DNA of 64,000 nt from Neisseriaceae bacterium CLB008. Its GTDB lineage: Bacteria > Pseudomonadota > Gammaproteobacteria > Burkholderiales > Neisseriaceae. The stretch spans positions 3,009,380-3,073,379 of the forward strand of contig CP166133.1 in the NCBI GenBank assembly GCA_041228285.1. Reading direction: 5' to 3'. The notes under the pieces are model-generated. The model ran no database searches. It was not told the DNA's origin and saw only the letters and a program-made list of their open reading frames with translations. Below are positions 30,269 through 39,267 of the stretch, one piece after another. The translations under genes and the position numbers were made by a program. How positions within the stretch are numbered: the stretch's first letter is position 1; every line of letters starts with the position of its first letter.

Positions 30269-30462
30269 ATATTTACCTCAACCACCAGGCCAAAACCGTA
30301 CCGGAACGCTACAGCTTGGCCGAACTGCTCGTCGCCATCGACGCCCAAGCGCCATTTGCCGTCGCCCTCAATAAAACCTTTGTGCCCAAAGGGCGCTATG
30401 CCGATACCTGGCTGCAGGCCGACGACTATGTCGACGTTGTTCAGCCCGTAGTCGGTGGCTAA
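30265..30462 (+). CDS. thiS: Sulfur carrier protein ThiS
   Basis: A 65-aa ubiquitin-fold protein (MNIYLNHQAKTVPERYSLAELL) that ends in VQPVVGG. The C-terminal Gly-Gly becomes the thiocarboxylate that donates sulfur to the thiazole. Its ATG overlaps the thiO stop (ATGA). thiG follows after 9 bp with a GGAGG RBS. No thiF is in the window. Confidence 0.95.
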   Translation: MNIYLNHQAKTVPERYSLAELLVAIDAQAPFAVALNKTFVPKGRYADTWLQADDYVDVVQPVVGG

Positions 30463-30471
30463 GGAGGCCAC

Positions 30472-31263
30472 ATGAACGATACCCTTAAGCTGTATGGCCA
30501 TACATTTAATAGTCGATTGCTGTTGGGCACGGCCAGCTACCCCTCCCCAACCGTACTCCAAGAAGCCGTGGCCCTGACCCAACCGGCCATGATCACCACG
30601 GCACTGCGTCGCCAAGGCGTGGTCGGCGCTGAAAATGGTCAGGCCTTCTGGGCTTTATTACAGGCCATGGACGCCCCGCTATTGCCCAACACTGCTGGCT
30701 GCTTTGACGTCACCGAAGCCATCACCACTGCTCATATGGCGCGCGAAGTGTTTGGCACCAACTGGATTAAGCTCGAGCTTTTAGGCGACGACGACACCCT
30801 CCAGCCCGACATGCAAAAATTAGCCCTGGCGGCAGAAGAATTGATCAAAGAGGGCTTTTATGTGTTACCTTACTGTACCGAAGACCTCGTTGCCTGCCGT
30901 CGTTTACTCGATGTGGGCTGTCAGGTATTGATGCCTTGGGCGGCGCCCATTGGCACGGGTAAAGGCCCGGTCAACCCCTACGGCCTAAAGCTATTGCGCC
31001 AGCGACTGCCCAATACCCCCCTCATCATTGATGCCGGCATAGGCCTACCCTCACATGCCTGCCAAGTCATGGAATGGGGCTTCGATGCGGTGCTGTTAAA
31101 CACCGCCGTGTCTAAGGCTGGAGACCCTGCCATGATGGCCCAAGCGTTCGCCCAGGCCATCAGCGCCGGACGAGCGGCTTATTTGGCCAGCCCAATGGCC
31201 GAGCGCCAAGCCGCTCAAGCCAGTACGCCCACCGTGGGCATGCCTTTTTGGCACACTCAGTAA
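30472..31263 (+). CDS. thiG: Thiazole synthase ThiG
   Basis: A 263-aa TIM-barrel enzyme that builds thiazole phosphate from DXP, iminoacetate and ThiS-COSH. Motifs are [13 protein letters not shown], the Schiff-base lysine in [14 protein letters not shown], the phosphate-site [20 protein letters not shown] and [32 protein letters not shown]-type residues. The RBS AAGGAGG is 5-6 bp upstream. Length and context leave no doubt. Confidence 0.97.
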   Translation: MNDTLKLYGHTFNSRLLLGTASYPSPTVLQEAVALTQPAMITTALRRQGVVGAENGQAFWALLQAMDAPLLPNTAGCFDVTEAITTAHMAREVFGTNWIKLELLGDDDTLQPDMQKLALAAEELIKEGFYVLPYCTEDLVACRRLLDVGCQVLMPWAAPIGTGKGPVNPYGLKLLRQRLPNTPLIIDAGIGLPSHACQVMEWGFDAVLLNTAVSKAGDPAMMAQAFAQAISAGRAAYLASPMAERQAAQASTPTVGMPFWHTQ

Positions 31264-31280
31264 TCCCTCTTTTCTAATCA

Positions 31281-31332
31281 CGCTGCCTCGTGCAGCGTCT
31301 GAGGGCGCGGCTCACTAATCGGGGTCGCGCCC
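31281..31332 (+). other. Two hairpins in the thiG-thiE spacer
   Basis: CGCTGC/GCAGCG (31281-31297) and GGGCGCG (31303-31309) with CGCGCCC (31326-31332) lie in the 149-bp gap between thiG and thiE. The second stem has a loop of 16 bases and no T-run. They may be an mRNA-processing or stability element inside the operon; role unproven. Confidence 0.4.
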
Positions 31333-31412
31333 TTCTCGACTGGGGCCTTGCGCTGACTGCGCGCGCCATCCGCTTGGCGTTTGCTCCGTCGTTACCCACA
31401 CAAGGAATCTAT

Positions 31413-32045
31413 ATGATGAATCCGTTTAACTTTCCGCCTTGCATTGCGCCTTTAGGCTTTTACGCCGTGGTACCCAGCGTCGAATGGGTGGCTCGCTGCG
31501 TTGACGCTGGCGCCGACACCATTCAACTACGCAATAAAGACTTACAGGGTGAAGACTTACGCACCGCTATTCAAGCCTGCGTTGATCTAACCCGCAACAG
31601 CAACAGCCAGTTTTTCGTCAATGACTATTGGCAGCTAGCCATCGAATGCGGCGCCTACGGCGTCCACTTAGGCCAAGAAGACATGGACGTGGCCGACCTA
31701 GCCGCTATTGCCTCTGCCGGCCTACGCCTAGGCTTAAGCACCCACAGCACCGAAGAGATGGATCGTGCCCTCAGCGTTCACCCAAGCTATGTAGCCTGCG
31801 GCCCGATTTACGCAACCACCACCAAAAAAATGAGCGCCAGCCCGCGCGGCCTTGAGCGCCTACGCGCCTATGTACAGCAAGCTGGCGACACCCCAACCGT
31901 GGCCATTGGCGGCATTGATTTAGACCGCACGCCCGGCGTTCTGTCCACAGGCGTGAGTAGCGTGGCCGTAGTGCGCGGCGTTACCGAGGCAGAAGACTAC
32001 CGCACGGCTATTGCGGCCTTCAAAGCCCTTTTCCCTCACAGCTAA
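31413..32045 (+). CDS. thiE: Thiamine-phosphate synthase ThiE
   Basis: A 210-aa TIM-barrel enzyme that joins HMP-PP and thiazole phosphate to thiamin phosphate. Visible are FYAVVPSVEWVARCVDAG, TIQLRNKDLQGEDL, FVNDYWQLAIECGAYGVHLG, CGPIYATTTKKM and VAIGGIDLDRTPGVL. The open frame starts at 31290, but the RBS AAGGA before the ATG at 31413 and the family N-terminus favour the later start. The gene is 150 bp after thiG, still the same strand and likely the same operon. A kinase (ThiD) is not in the window. Confidence 0.94.
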   Translation: MMNPFNFPPCIAPLGFYAVVPSVEWVARCVDAGADTIQLRNKDLQGEDLRTAIQACVDLTRNSNSQFFVNDYWQLAIECGAYGVHLGQEDMDVADLAAIASAGLRLGLSTHSTEEMDRALSVHPSYVACGPIYATTTKKMSASPRGLERLRAYVQQAGDTPTVAIGGIDLDRTPGVLSTGVSSVAVVRGVTEAEDYRTAIAAFKALFPHS

Positions 32046-32054
32046 CCCACAGAC

Positions 32055-32075
32055 TTATCCACAGAGTTACCCACA
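32055..32075 (+). other. DnaA-box pair downstream of thiE
   Basis: TTATCCACA (32055-32063), a perfect DnaA box, and TTACCCACA (32067-32075), one mismatch, lie on the same strand 12 bp apart (start to start). They are between the thiE stop and its terminator. Possibly a minor DnaA-binding site. Confidence 0.45.
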
Positions 32076-32080
32076 CCCAC

Positions 32081-32112
32081 AAAAAAGCCCAGCAAATGCT
32101 GGGCTTTTCTTT
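32081..32112. terminator. Bidirectional terminator between thiE and katA
   Basis: AAGCCCAGCA/TGCTGGGCTT with a short loop, A6 on the left and a T-rich right flank. It serves both thiE (plus) and katA (minus). Confidence 0.9.
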
Positions 32113-32135
32113 AAAATAAACTTAAAAAACCGTGT

Positions 32136-33593
32136 CTAACCCTTGAATTGGGTTAAATACTTGCGCACGTCGTCCCCCAACTGTGGCGCCACCTGACGCC
32201 ACAAATCGATGGCTTTATCCACAACCTGCGGATCACTCACGCCCGTCATATGGCGGGCAATATTTTGTGCGGTGCGGTCTTTCTGACCCGCGTCAAATAG
32301 GTTATAGAGCGCTGCGGGCTGGCTAAAGTAGTCGGTATCGTAGTCTCTAAAATCAAAGTGTAAAGCCGTTTTTTCTAAGGCCAATGGTGGCTCTTGATCG
32401 CCGGTCGCCACATAATCATTAAAACGGTTAGGCGCATAGTTGACGTTACCGCCACCGTTACCGTCTACGCGCATGGCGCCGTCTTTATGGGTATTGTGAT
32501 ACGGGCATTGTGGTGCATTCACGGGAATTTGGGTGTGGTTGATGCCCAAGCGATAGCGCTGAGTATCGCCATAGGAGAAAATCCGCCCTTGCAGCATGCG
32601 ATCCGGTGAGTAGCCGATGCCTGGCACAATATTGGCAGGGGTAAACGCAGCCTGCTCTACTTCGGCAAAGTAATTTTCAGGGTTACGGTTCAGCGTAAAC
32701 TGCCCCACCGGAATCAAAGGATAATCGCCGTGCGGCCATACTTTGGTCAGGTCAAACGGATGGATGGCGTAGCTGTTGGCTTCGGCTTCGGGCATGATTT
32801 GCACAAACAGCTTCCAAACAGGATAGTCGCCTTGCTCAATCGCATTAAATAAATCTTCTTGCGCTGATTCGCGCGTCTGGCCGACTTTGTCAGCGGCTTC
32901 TGCATCGGTAAAGTGCTTATGGCCTTGCTGGTTTTTAAAGTGGAATTTCACCCAAAAACGCTCATTTTTAGCATTGATGAAGCTATAGGTGTGGCTACCA
33001 AAACCATCAACGTTTCTAAAGCCAGTGGGTAAACCACGATCCGACATCAAGATCAGCACTTGATGGTAGCTCTCTGGCGTACGCGACCAAAAATCCCAAG
33101 CGGCGGTGTTGTCTCTCAGATTGGTTTTAGGATCGCGCTTTTGGGTGTGGATGAAATCAGGAAACTTAAGCGGATCACGAATAAAGAATACCGGCGTATT
33201 GTTACCAACCAAATCCCAATTGCCTTCATCGGTGTAAAACTTCATCGCAAAGCCGCGCACGTCGCGCTCGGCATCGGCCGCACCGCGCTCGCCCGCCACC
33301 GTCGACATCCGAATGAACATATCGGTTTTTTTGCCCACTTGGCTAAAAATACTGGCCTTAGTGTATTGGCTGATGTCGTGCGTCACTTCAAACACACCGT
33401 AAGCGCCAGACCCTTTGGCATGCACGACACGTTCAGGAATCCGCTCACGGTCAAAGTGGGCCAGCTTTTCCAACAGCCATGCATCCTGTAACAGAATCGG
33501 GCCTTTAGGGCCGGCGGTGAGGCTGTTATCGTTGTCCACAACGGGCGCGCCCGAGCCATGGGTTAAGGTAATGGCTGATTTTTTTTGGTTCAT
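32136..33593 (-). CDS. katA: Catalase KatA (haem monofunctional)
   Basis: A 485-aa small-subunit (clade 3) catalase. The distal region [20 protein letters not shown] holds the catalytic His; [18 protein letters not shown] and the proximal haem-ligand stretch [14 protein letters not shown] (Tyr) follow. [18 protein letters not shown] is the NADPH-binding area. The start at 33593 has AAGGAG 6 bp upstream; the longer frame to 33653 covers the mapped promoter. An OxyR-type site abuts the -35 box. It breaks down H2O2 in the cytosol. Confidence 0.96.
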   Translation of the reverse strand: MNQKKSAITLTHGSGAPVVDNDNSLTAGPKGPILLQDAWLLEKLAHFDRERIPERVVHAKGSGAYGVFEVTHDISQYTKASIFSQVGKKTDMFIRMSTVAGERGAADAERDVRGFAMKFYTDEGNWDLVGNNTPVFFIRDPLKFPDFIHTQKRDPKTNLRDNTAAWDFWSRTPESYHQVLILMSDRGLPTGFRNVDGFGSHTYSFINAKNERFWVKFHFKNQQGHKHFTDAEAADKVGQTRESAQEDLFNAIEQGDYPVWKLFVQIMPEAEANSYAIHPFDLTKVWPHGDYPLIPVGQFTLNRNPENYFAEVEQAAFTPANIVPGIGYSPDRMLQGRIFSYGDTQRYRLGINHTQIPVNAPQCPYHNTHKDGAMRVDGNGGGNVNYAPNRFNDYVATGDQEPPLALEKTALHFDFRDYDTDYFSQPAALYNLFDAGQKDRTAQNIARHMTGVSDPQVVDKAIDLWRQVAPQLGDDVRKYLTQFKG

Positions 33594-33641
33594 GTCGTGC
33601 TCCTTATCAGTATTATGGGTTAATGCGAATGCACTATCTTC

Positions 33642-33670
33642 ATAGTAAGCCAATAAAAAACTTATTGAAA
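33642..33670 (-). promoter_or_regulatory. katA promoter
   Basis: On the minus strand, TTTCAA (33665-33670) and TACTAT (33642-33647) are spaced exactly 17 bp. They lie about 50 bp upstream of the katA start codon and directly downstream of the OxyR-type repeats. Confidence 0.65.
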
Positions 33671-33696
33671 CTATTTTTATTATAGCTAATGGCTAT
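33671..33696 (-). promoter_or_regulatory. OxyR-type binding site upstream of katA
   Basis: On the minus strand it reads ATAG-N7-CTAT-N7-ATAG: three exact quarter-sites of the OxyR consensus (ATAG-N7-CTAT-N7-ATAG-N7-CTAT) at the right spacing. The fourth quarter-site, which would fall past the -35 box, is degenerate. The site abuts the -35 box, as expected for OxyR activation. OxyR itself is not in the window; the LysR protein just upstream is not obviously OxyR. Confidence 0.7.
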
Positions 33697-33777
33697 TGAG
33701 CTCCGCTCAATCAATCAAAGCTTCTTGCTTATGCTGTTAATATAACCTAATTTAATCAATTAGATCACCTCTTTTAA

Positions 33778-34722
33778 TCAAGTCTTGTAAAGACTGTCTA
33801 TGGCAAAAGACACCTGCGACAGTTCTTCAATGAAACGCTGCTCCACCTGGCTGAGCATCCGCTCCTTATGCCAGAGTAAATACACCGGAATCGTTGCCAC
33901 TGGCTCCTGCGGCAACAGCGCGCGTAAAAGCGGCGCCACATATTCACTTTGGGCCACATGATCAGGCAAGCAGCCAATGCCGTAACCAGCGCTTAACAGC
34001 CGCACCACCTCATCCAGACTATTGGTCACCGCCATCACCTTACCCGTGTAGCCGTGATTGTCGCGAAACACCGTTAACGGCGACAGCACATCGCCAATTT
34101 GTGCGCTTTGAAAAGCCACAAAATCCTGTCGGCGTAACACCTCTTGGGTGATATTGGGCTCATTAAATAAAGGATGGTGACGACCACAATAGAGGCCATA
34201 GCGTTGATTAAACAGCAGCCGTTGCTCAATTTTATCCGGCGCCACCCGACACAGACCAAGCCCCAGCGCCGTGGTTTTCTGAGTCAAATAACGCAAAATA
34301 TCGACGCTTTTAATCACCTCAATGTCTAAGCTGACCAAGGGATAGCGCTGTTTAAATCCACTTAAAAAAGCATCATAGGCCTGGCTTTGAATACGGCTGA
34401 CCACCAGCAGCTTTAAATGCCCAGCCAGCGCTTCAGCTGCATGAGGGCTGGTGATTTGGCTCTCTAGATTGGCCACTTCCCCATACATCAAACGGGCCGC
34501 TTGAAAGCAAGATTCGCCTAAAGGCGTCAGCAAAAACTTTTGCCGCGTGCGTTCAATCAATTGATGCCCTAGCTGCGCCTCCATACGCTTCAGGCTTTGG
34601 CTCACCGCCGATTGGGTTAAGTGCAACCGCACCGCAGCTTTACTAATACTGCCTTCTTGCACAATCACCATAAACGTATGCAATAACGACCAATTCAACC
34701 GATCGGCAAATCTTTTATCCAC
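33778..34722 (-). CDS. LysR-family transcriptional regulator
   Basis: A 314-aa LysR regulator with the N-terminal HTH LHTFMVIVQEGSISKAAVRLHLTQSAVSQSLKRMEAQLG (residues 14-52). It has no CxnC-type redox cysteine pair characteristic of OxyR. The start is GTG at 34722 with GGATGAGG upstream; the start overlaps a TTATCCACA DnaA-box sequence. It is divergent from the MHS transporter and acetylpolyamine-deacetylase-type genes, which it probably regulates. Confidence 0.9.
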   Translation of the reverse strand: MDKRFADRLNWSLLHTFMVIVQEGSISKAAVRLHLTQSAVSQSLKRMEAQLGHQLIERTRQKFLLTPLGESCFQAARLMYGEVANLESQITSPHAAEALAGHLKLLVVSRIQSQAYDAFLSGFKQRYPLVSLDIEVIKSVDILRYLTQKTTALGLGLCRVAPDKIEQRLLFNQRYGLYCGRHHPLFNEPNITQEVLRRQDFVAFQSAQIGDVLSPLTVFRDNHGYTGKVMAVTNSLDEVVRLLSAGYGIGCLPDHVAQSEYVAPLLRALLPQEPVATIPVYLLWHKERMLSQVEQRFIEELSQVSFAIDSLYKT

Positions 34723-34875
34723 AGCCTCATCCTTTGTTATATTAATTTTTTTAATGTTGAATATTAAAATAAAACCATTGAGCAGGTACAGGGTTTACGT
34801 TACAACAGAATAGCTGGACATAAAATAATCACAAAAAACCGTTGTCACCCTAAAGCTTTCACAAAGGAGCGTCCC

Positions 34876-36177
34876 TTGTCTACACTGCCACAAAAACAAC
34901 CGGTGCGGGCGGCCACGGCCGCCTTCGTCGGCACCATGATCGAATGGTATGACTTTTATATCTACGCCTTGGCCTCAGCGCTGATCTTCGGCCATTTATT
35001 CTTTGCCACCGACAATACCTTCATTGGCACCATGGCGGCATTTGCCACCTTTGCCATCGGTCTTTTCATTCGGCCCTTAGGCGGTGTGGTGTTTGGCCAC
35101 ATCGGCGACAAAATCGGCCGTAAAAAATCTCTGGTGATCACCCTATTCATGATGGGCGGTGCCACCGTGGGCATCGGTCTGTTACCCACCTATGCCCAGG
35201 CCGGTATTTGGGCGCCGATCTTACTGGTCGTGCTGCGCCTCATCCAAGGCTTGGCCATTGGCGGCGAATGGGGCGGTGCCGTCTTAATTGCCGGCGAGCA
35301 CGCCCCGAAAGGGCGCCGTAATTTTTTTGCTTCGTTTGCCCAATTGGGCAGCCCCGCTGGCCTGATTCTCGCCACCTTTGCCTTTAAGCTCATCTCCAGC
35401 ATGCCTGAAGACGTCTTCAATAGCTACGGCTGGCGGCTGCCGTTTTTAGCCAGCTTTGTGCTGCTGGTGGTGGGGTTTTGGGTGCGCAACGGCGTGCATG
35501 AATCGCCGGAGTTTCTGGCACAAAAGGCTGAACAGGACGCCCAAACCACCCCAACCCAAGCCCCCATCATGGCCGTCTTGGCTCATTCCAAAAAACTGAT
35601 CCTATTGGCCATGGGCGCCAACGTCATCAGCGTGGCGGGCTTTTACTTTGTCAGCACCTTTATGGTCGCCTACGCCACTCAATACGCCGGCATCGACAAG
35701 AGCATGGTGCTCAACGCCCTCCTCATTGTGGCGTTTTTCCACCTCATCAATACCCCCTTTTCAGCCTGGTGGGGCGAAAAACGCGGCACTCGCGGTTTTC
35801 TCATGCTGATTTCAGCCCTATGTGCCTTCACGCCTTACCCCATGTTTATCTTGGTGCACACGGGTGAGCTGCCGTGGATTGTGCTCGGCCTGGCCTTGCC
35901 CATGCTGTGTATGTCGAGCTTTTTCTCCTTAATCGCTGGCTACACCAGCAGCCTGTTTCCCGTCCACCTACGCTACACCGGCATCTCCATGGCCTACCAG
36001 TTTTGCGCCGCCATCGCCGGCGGCCTGACCCCGCTTATCGCCACCGCCATTGCCCAGCAGTTCGTCGGCAACTGGCTGCCCTTGGCCCTATTTTTTACCT
36101 TTTTAGCCCTGATTAGCCTCGTGTCGATCACCATTTTGCATCCACGCCGCTATCCACTTTACGAATCCGTTGATTAA
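34876..36177 (+). CDS. MFS transporter, metabolite:H+ symporter (MHS) family
   Basis: A 433-aa, 12-TM permease. TM1 is AAFVGTMIEWYDFYIYALAS, the MHS hallmark, with PLGGVVFGHIGDKIGRKKSLVITL and LIQGLAIGGEWGGAVLIAGEHAPKGRRNFF following. It is related to ShiA, KgtP and ProP. The start codon is TTG at 34876 with AAGGAG 7 bp upstream. The deacetylase gene starts 9 bp after the stop, so this carrier probably imports the substrate of that enzyme, for example an acetylated polyamine or amide. Confidence 0.9.
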   Translation: MSTLPQKQPVRAATAAFVGTMIEWYDFYIYALASALIFGHLFFATDNTFIGTMAAFATFAIGLFIRPLGGVVFGHIGDKIGRKKSLVITLFMMGGATVGIGLLPTYAQAGIWAPILLVVLRLIQGLAIGGEWGGAVLIAGEHAPKGRRNFFASFAQLGSPAGLILATFAFKLISSMPEDVFNSYGWRLPFLASFVLLVVGFWVRNGVHESPEFLAQKAEQDAQTTPTQAPIMAVLAHSKKLILLAMGANVISVAGFYFVSTFMVAYATQYAGIDKSMVLNALLIVAFFHLINTPFSAWWGEKRGTRGFLMLISALCAFTPYPMFILVHTGELPWIVLGLALPMLCMSSFFSLIAGYTSSLFPVHLRYTGISMAYQFCAAIAGGLTPLIATAIAQQFVGNWLPLALFFTFLALISLVSITILHPRRYPLYESVD

Positions 36178-36186
36178 GGACCCGAC

Positions 36187-37203
36187 ATGAACGTTTTTTA
36201 TCACCCCGAACAAATGAAACACCAGCCGCTCAACTATTATTCGCGCGGCAAAATGCGCACGCCACAGGAAAAACCCGAGCGCATGAGCGAGTTTTTAAAA
36301 GCCATCGACAGCCTAGCGTTGACCTTAACCGAGCCACAAGATTTTGGCATCGACCCCATTACCGCCGTCCACGATCTGGGCTTTGTGCATTTTTTAAGAA
36401 CCGCCTATCAGGAATGGCATGACTTGCCGGAAGACTGGGGGGAAGAAGTCCAATCAAATATTTTTGTGCGTGAAAACAATCCTTTAATCGGCATCCTTGC
36501 CAAAGCCGGGCGCTATCTGGCCGACGGCAGCGCCCCCATCGGCAAACACACCTGGACTTCGGCCTATTGGGCCGCTCAAACTGCTCTAGGCGCTGCTCAA
36601 TCCTTACTGGATGGCGCTCCAATGGCGGTAGCGCTCACGCGCCCCGCCGGCCACCACGCCCGTAAAGACGGCGCCGGCGGTTTTTGCTATCTGAACAACG
36701 CCGCCATTGCCGCCCAGTTTATGCGGGCCACTCATCAAAAAGTGGCCATCATCGACACCGATATGCACCACGGCCAAGGTGTACAGGAGATTTTCTACGA
36801 CCGTAGCGATGTCCTCTACACCTCAGTACACGGCAGTCCGGTTAATTTTTATCCTGCCGTCGCCGGCTTTGAAAATGAACGCGGCCGCGGCGCAGGTGAA
36901 GGCTATAACCTCAACTTCCCCATGCCGCACGGCATCGATGAAGCCGGTTTTTTCCAGCACGTTGACCAAGCCATTGAAGCCGTCCACACCTTTAACCCCG
37001 ACGTGGTGGTGCACATCCTTGGCTTCGACGTCTACGTCGACGACCCACAGTCTAAAAGCGCCGTCAGCACCGAAGGCTTTCGCCGCCTGGCGCAAAAAAT
37101 CGCCGCCATCAATAAGCCCACCATGGTCTTGGTCGAAGGCGGCTATCTGGTCGAAAAGCTGGCCGACAACCTCACGGCCTTCATGCAAGGGCTAGAATCC
37201 TAA
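36187..37203 (+). CDS. Histone-deacetylase-fold amidohydrolase (acetylpolyamine deacetylase-like)
   Basis: A 338-aa zinc amidohydrolase of the arginase/deacetylase fold. LTRPAGHHARKDGAGGFCYLNN holds the tandem catalytic His. IDTDMHHGQGVQEIFYDR contributes the Zn-binding Asp and His, GFDVYVDDP the second Zn-Asp, and VLVEGGYLVEKLADN the catalytic loop. The first 100 residues contain a loop insertion, as in acetylpolyamine amidohydrolases (AphA/AphB), which narrows the active site. It most likely deacetylates small acetyl-amines rather than proteins. It is the second gene of an operon with an MHS carrier; a LysR regulator is divergent. Confidence 0.88.
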   Translation: MNVFYHPEQMKHQPLNYYSRGKMRTPQEKPERMSEFLKAIDSLALTLTEPQDFGIDPITAVHDLGFVHFLRTAYQEWHDLPEDWGEEVQSNIFVRENNPLIGILAKAGRYLADGSAPIGKHTWTSAYWAAQTALGAAQSLLDGAPMAVALTRPAGHHARKDGAGGFCYLNNAAIAAQFMRATHQKVAIIDTDMHHGQGVQEIFYDRSDVLYTSVHGSPVNFYPAVAGFENERGRGAGEGYNLNFPMPHGIDEAGFFQHVDQAIEAVHTFNPDVVVHILGFDVYVDDPQSKSAVSTEGFRRLAQKIAAINKPTMVLVEGGYLVEKLADNLTAFMQGLES

Positions 37204-37214
37204 CCACGGCCCAA

Positions 37215-37245
37215 ACAAAAAACCCACCTAAGCGGTGGGTTTTTT
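37215..37245. terminator. Bidirectional terminator between the deacetylase and fumC
   Basis: AACCCACC/GGTGGGTT stem with a five-base loop, with A- and T-tracts on the two sides. Confidence 0.88.
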
Positions 37246-37256
37246 ATGTTTACAGC

Positions 37257-38648
37257 CTACTTCATGCTGCCGACCATGTCTTCCGGGCGTACCCAAGCGT
37301 CAAACTCAGCCTCGGTTAAATAGCCCAAAGCCAAGGCCGATGCTTTAAGCGTCGTGCCTTCTTTGTGCGCTTTTTTGGCAATCTCAGCGGCCTTGTCGTA
37401 GCCAATGTGGGTGTTCAACGCCGTCACCAGCATCAACGAATCGTTCAATAGCTGGGTAATGCGCTCACGATTAGGCTCAATGCCGATGGCGCAATGCTCA
37501 TTAAAGCTACGCATACCGTCAGCCAATAAACGTACCGACTGCAAGAAATTATCAATGATCATCGGACGGAACACGTTCAGCTCAAAATTGCCCGACGCCC
37601 CGCCAATATTGATGGCCACATCGTTGCCCAACACTTGCGCACACAGCATGGTTAACGCTTCACACTGAGTCGGGTTCACCTTACCCGGCATGATGGAGCT
37701 GCCTGGCTCGTTTTCTGGAATAGACAATTCGCCAATGCCCGAACGTGGGCCTGATGCCAGCCAGCGCACGTCGTTGGCAATTTTCATCAACGATGCCGCC
37801 AAGCCTTTCAAGGCCCCATGGCTGTGTACCAAGGCATCACAAGTCGCTAACGCTTCAAACTTATTCGGCGCAGTCACAAACGGCGCCCCGGTTAATTCAG
37901 CCAATCGTTTGGCCACCCGAACCGCGTATTCAGGGTGGGTGTTCAAGCCTGTCCCCACGGCCGTACCGCCTAAGGCCAGTTCCGACAGATGAGGCAGACT
38001 TTGTTCAATATGGCGGATGCTGTTGCCCAACATCGCCACCCAGCCTGAAATCTCTTGGCCTAGGGTTAAGGGGGTAGCGTCTTGTAAGTGGGTCCGGCCA
38101 ATCTTCACCACGTCTTTAAACGCGGCCGACTTCCCCGCTAAAACCGCCTGTAAAGCGTGTAGCTCAGGCAATAACTGCTCACGCACGGCCAACACCGCTG
38201 CCACATGCATCGCCGTGGGAAACACGTCGTTTGAACTTTGGCTTTTGTTCACATCGTCGTTGGGGTGAATCACGCGCGCCATGCCGCGCTCACCGCCCAA
38301 TAGCTCAGAGCCACGGTTGGCCAAAACCTCATTCATGTTCATATTGCTTTGGGTGCCCGAACCGGTTTGCCAAATCGCCAATGGAAACTCTGTCGGGTGC
38401 TGGCTAGCCAACACCTCATCGGCGGCCGAAATGATGGCGTCTGCACGCTCTTTCGGCAACAGGCCCAGATCACAGTTAACGGCGGCAGCCGCCTGCTTGG
38501 TCAGGGCCAAGGCGTGAATCAAAGCGGTAGGCATTTTTTCAGTGGAAATACGGAAGTGTTCTAAGGAACGTTGGGTTTGAGCGCCCCATAATTGGGCGGC
38601 AGGCACGTCGATCGGGCCCATAGAATCTCGTTCAATACGATTACTCAT
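37257..38648 (-). CDS. fumC: Fumarate hydratase class II
   Basis: A 463-aa homotetrameric, Fe-S-free fumarase of the TCA cycle. The start is [28 protein letters not shown]. The substrate site shows [18 protein letters not shown] and [20 protein letters not shown], and the superfamily signature is [17 protein letters not shown]. Length and motifs are standard. It stands alone, next to a shared terminator. Confidence 0.97.
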   Translation of the reverse strand: MSNRIERDSMGPIDVPAAQLWGAQTQRSLEHFRISTEKMPTALIHALALTKQAAAAVNCDLGLLPKERADAIISAADEVLASQHPTEFPLAIWQTGSGTQSNMNMNEVLANRGSELLGGERGMARVIHPNDDVNKSQSSNDVFPTAMHVAAVLAVREQLLPELHALQAVLAGKSAAFKDVVKIGRTHLQDATPLTLGQEISGWVAMLGNSIRHIEQSLPHLSELALGGTAVGTGLNTHPEYAVRVAKRLAELTGAPFVTAPNKFEALATCDALVHSHGALKGLAASLMKIANDVRWLASGPRSGIGELSIPENEPGSSIMPGKVNPTQCEALTMLCAQVLGNDVAINIGGASGNFELNVFRPMIIDNFLQSVRLLADGMRSFNEHCAIGIEPNRERITQLLNDSLMLVTALNTHIGYDKAAEIAKKAHKEGTTLKASALALGYLTEAEFDAWVRPEDMVGSMK

Positions 38649-38856
38649 GAATACGGTGTCCTTTAAAAAAAGAATTGATCAAGCCAACGTACGTCAGACC
38701 CATGCATCTTCCCCGCCAGCCCTTGGATTCATTCACCCATTTACTGTACGCCAAACTAAGCCACCTGACCACCGCCGCATCCGCCTTACTATCGAGGCCG
38801 TAAAAAACCCCTATACACCACATTAAGGGCACACAGGGGTCGATAAAACGCGTGAT

Positions 38857-39267
38857 TTAAGCTAATACGGGGGTTTCGTGTAGATAGCGCCACCGCCACT
38901 GCCCATCCGCCGACACCTGAACTTGCGCCACCGCCACACGCCGCGTCTCCACCTCTCCTAAGGTATGGGTTTCTTGATACTGCACCCACACCTGATCTTC
39001 GGCCACGCTCAACGTGGTCACGTGGCTGATGCTGATCACCAAGTCAGGACGCTTACCCAATCCACTGTGAAACAGCTGGGTGACTGCCGCTAAATTAACC
39101 TTGGCGCCTGAAATGGTCACCATATTAAATTCAGGATCAAAATGCTGCAGCAGCTGTGCATAAGCCGACTGAGCAGAGGCTGCCCCGGTAAAAACGGCGG
39201 CAATCAAATCATGTAAGGCCACCACGCTGTGATGGGCCAACGCTTCAGGGCTAAGTTTAGGGTTCAT
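38857..39267 (-). CDS. Small protein, NTF2-like fold suspected
   Basis: A 136-aa protein I do not firmly recognise. The pattern of an N-terminal helix, a FDPEFNMVTISGAKVNL segment and a run of alternating strands ending in QWRWRYLHETPVL resembles SnoaL/DUF4440 NTF2-like proteins. It overlaps the MFS exporter gene upstream by 4 bp (ATGA-type), so the two are translated together. Role unknown. Confidence 0.6.
   Translation of the reverse strand: MNPKLSPEALAHHSVVALHDLIAAVFTGAASAQSAYAQLLQHFDPEFNMVTISGAKVNLAAVTQLFHSGLGKRPDLVISISHVTTLSVAEDQVWVQYQETHTLGEVETRRVAVAQVQVSADGQWRWRYLHETPVLA

Noticed and set aside
33778-34722. The LysR gene upstream of katA as OxyR
   Set aside because: It lacks the paired redox cysteines in the expected region, and it is divergent from an unrelated transporter operon. 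The OxyR site therefore needs an OxyR from elsewhere.
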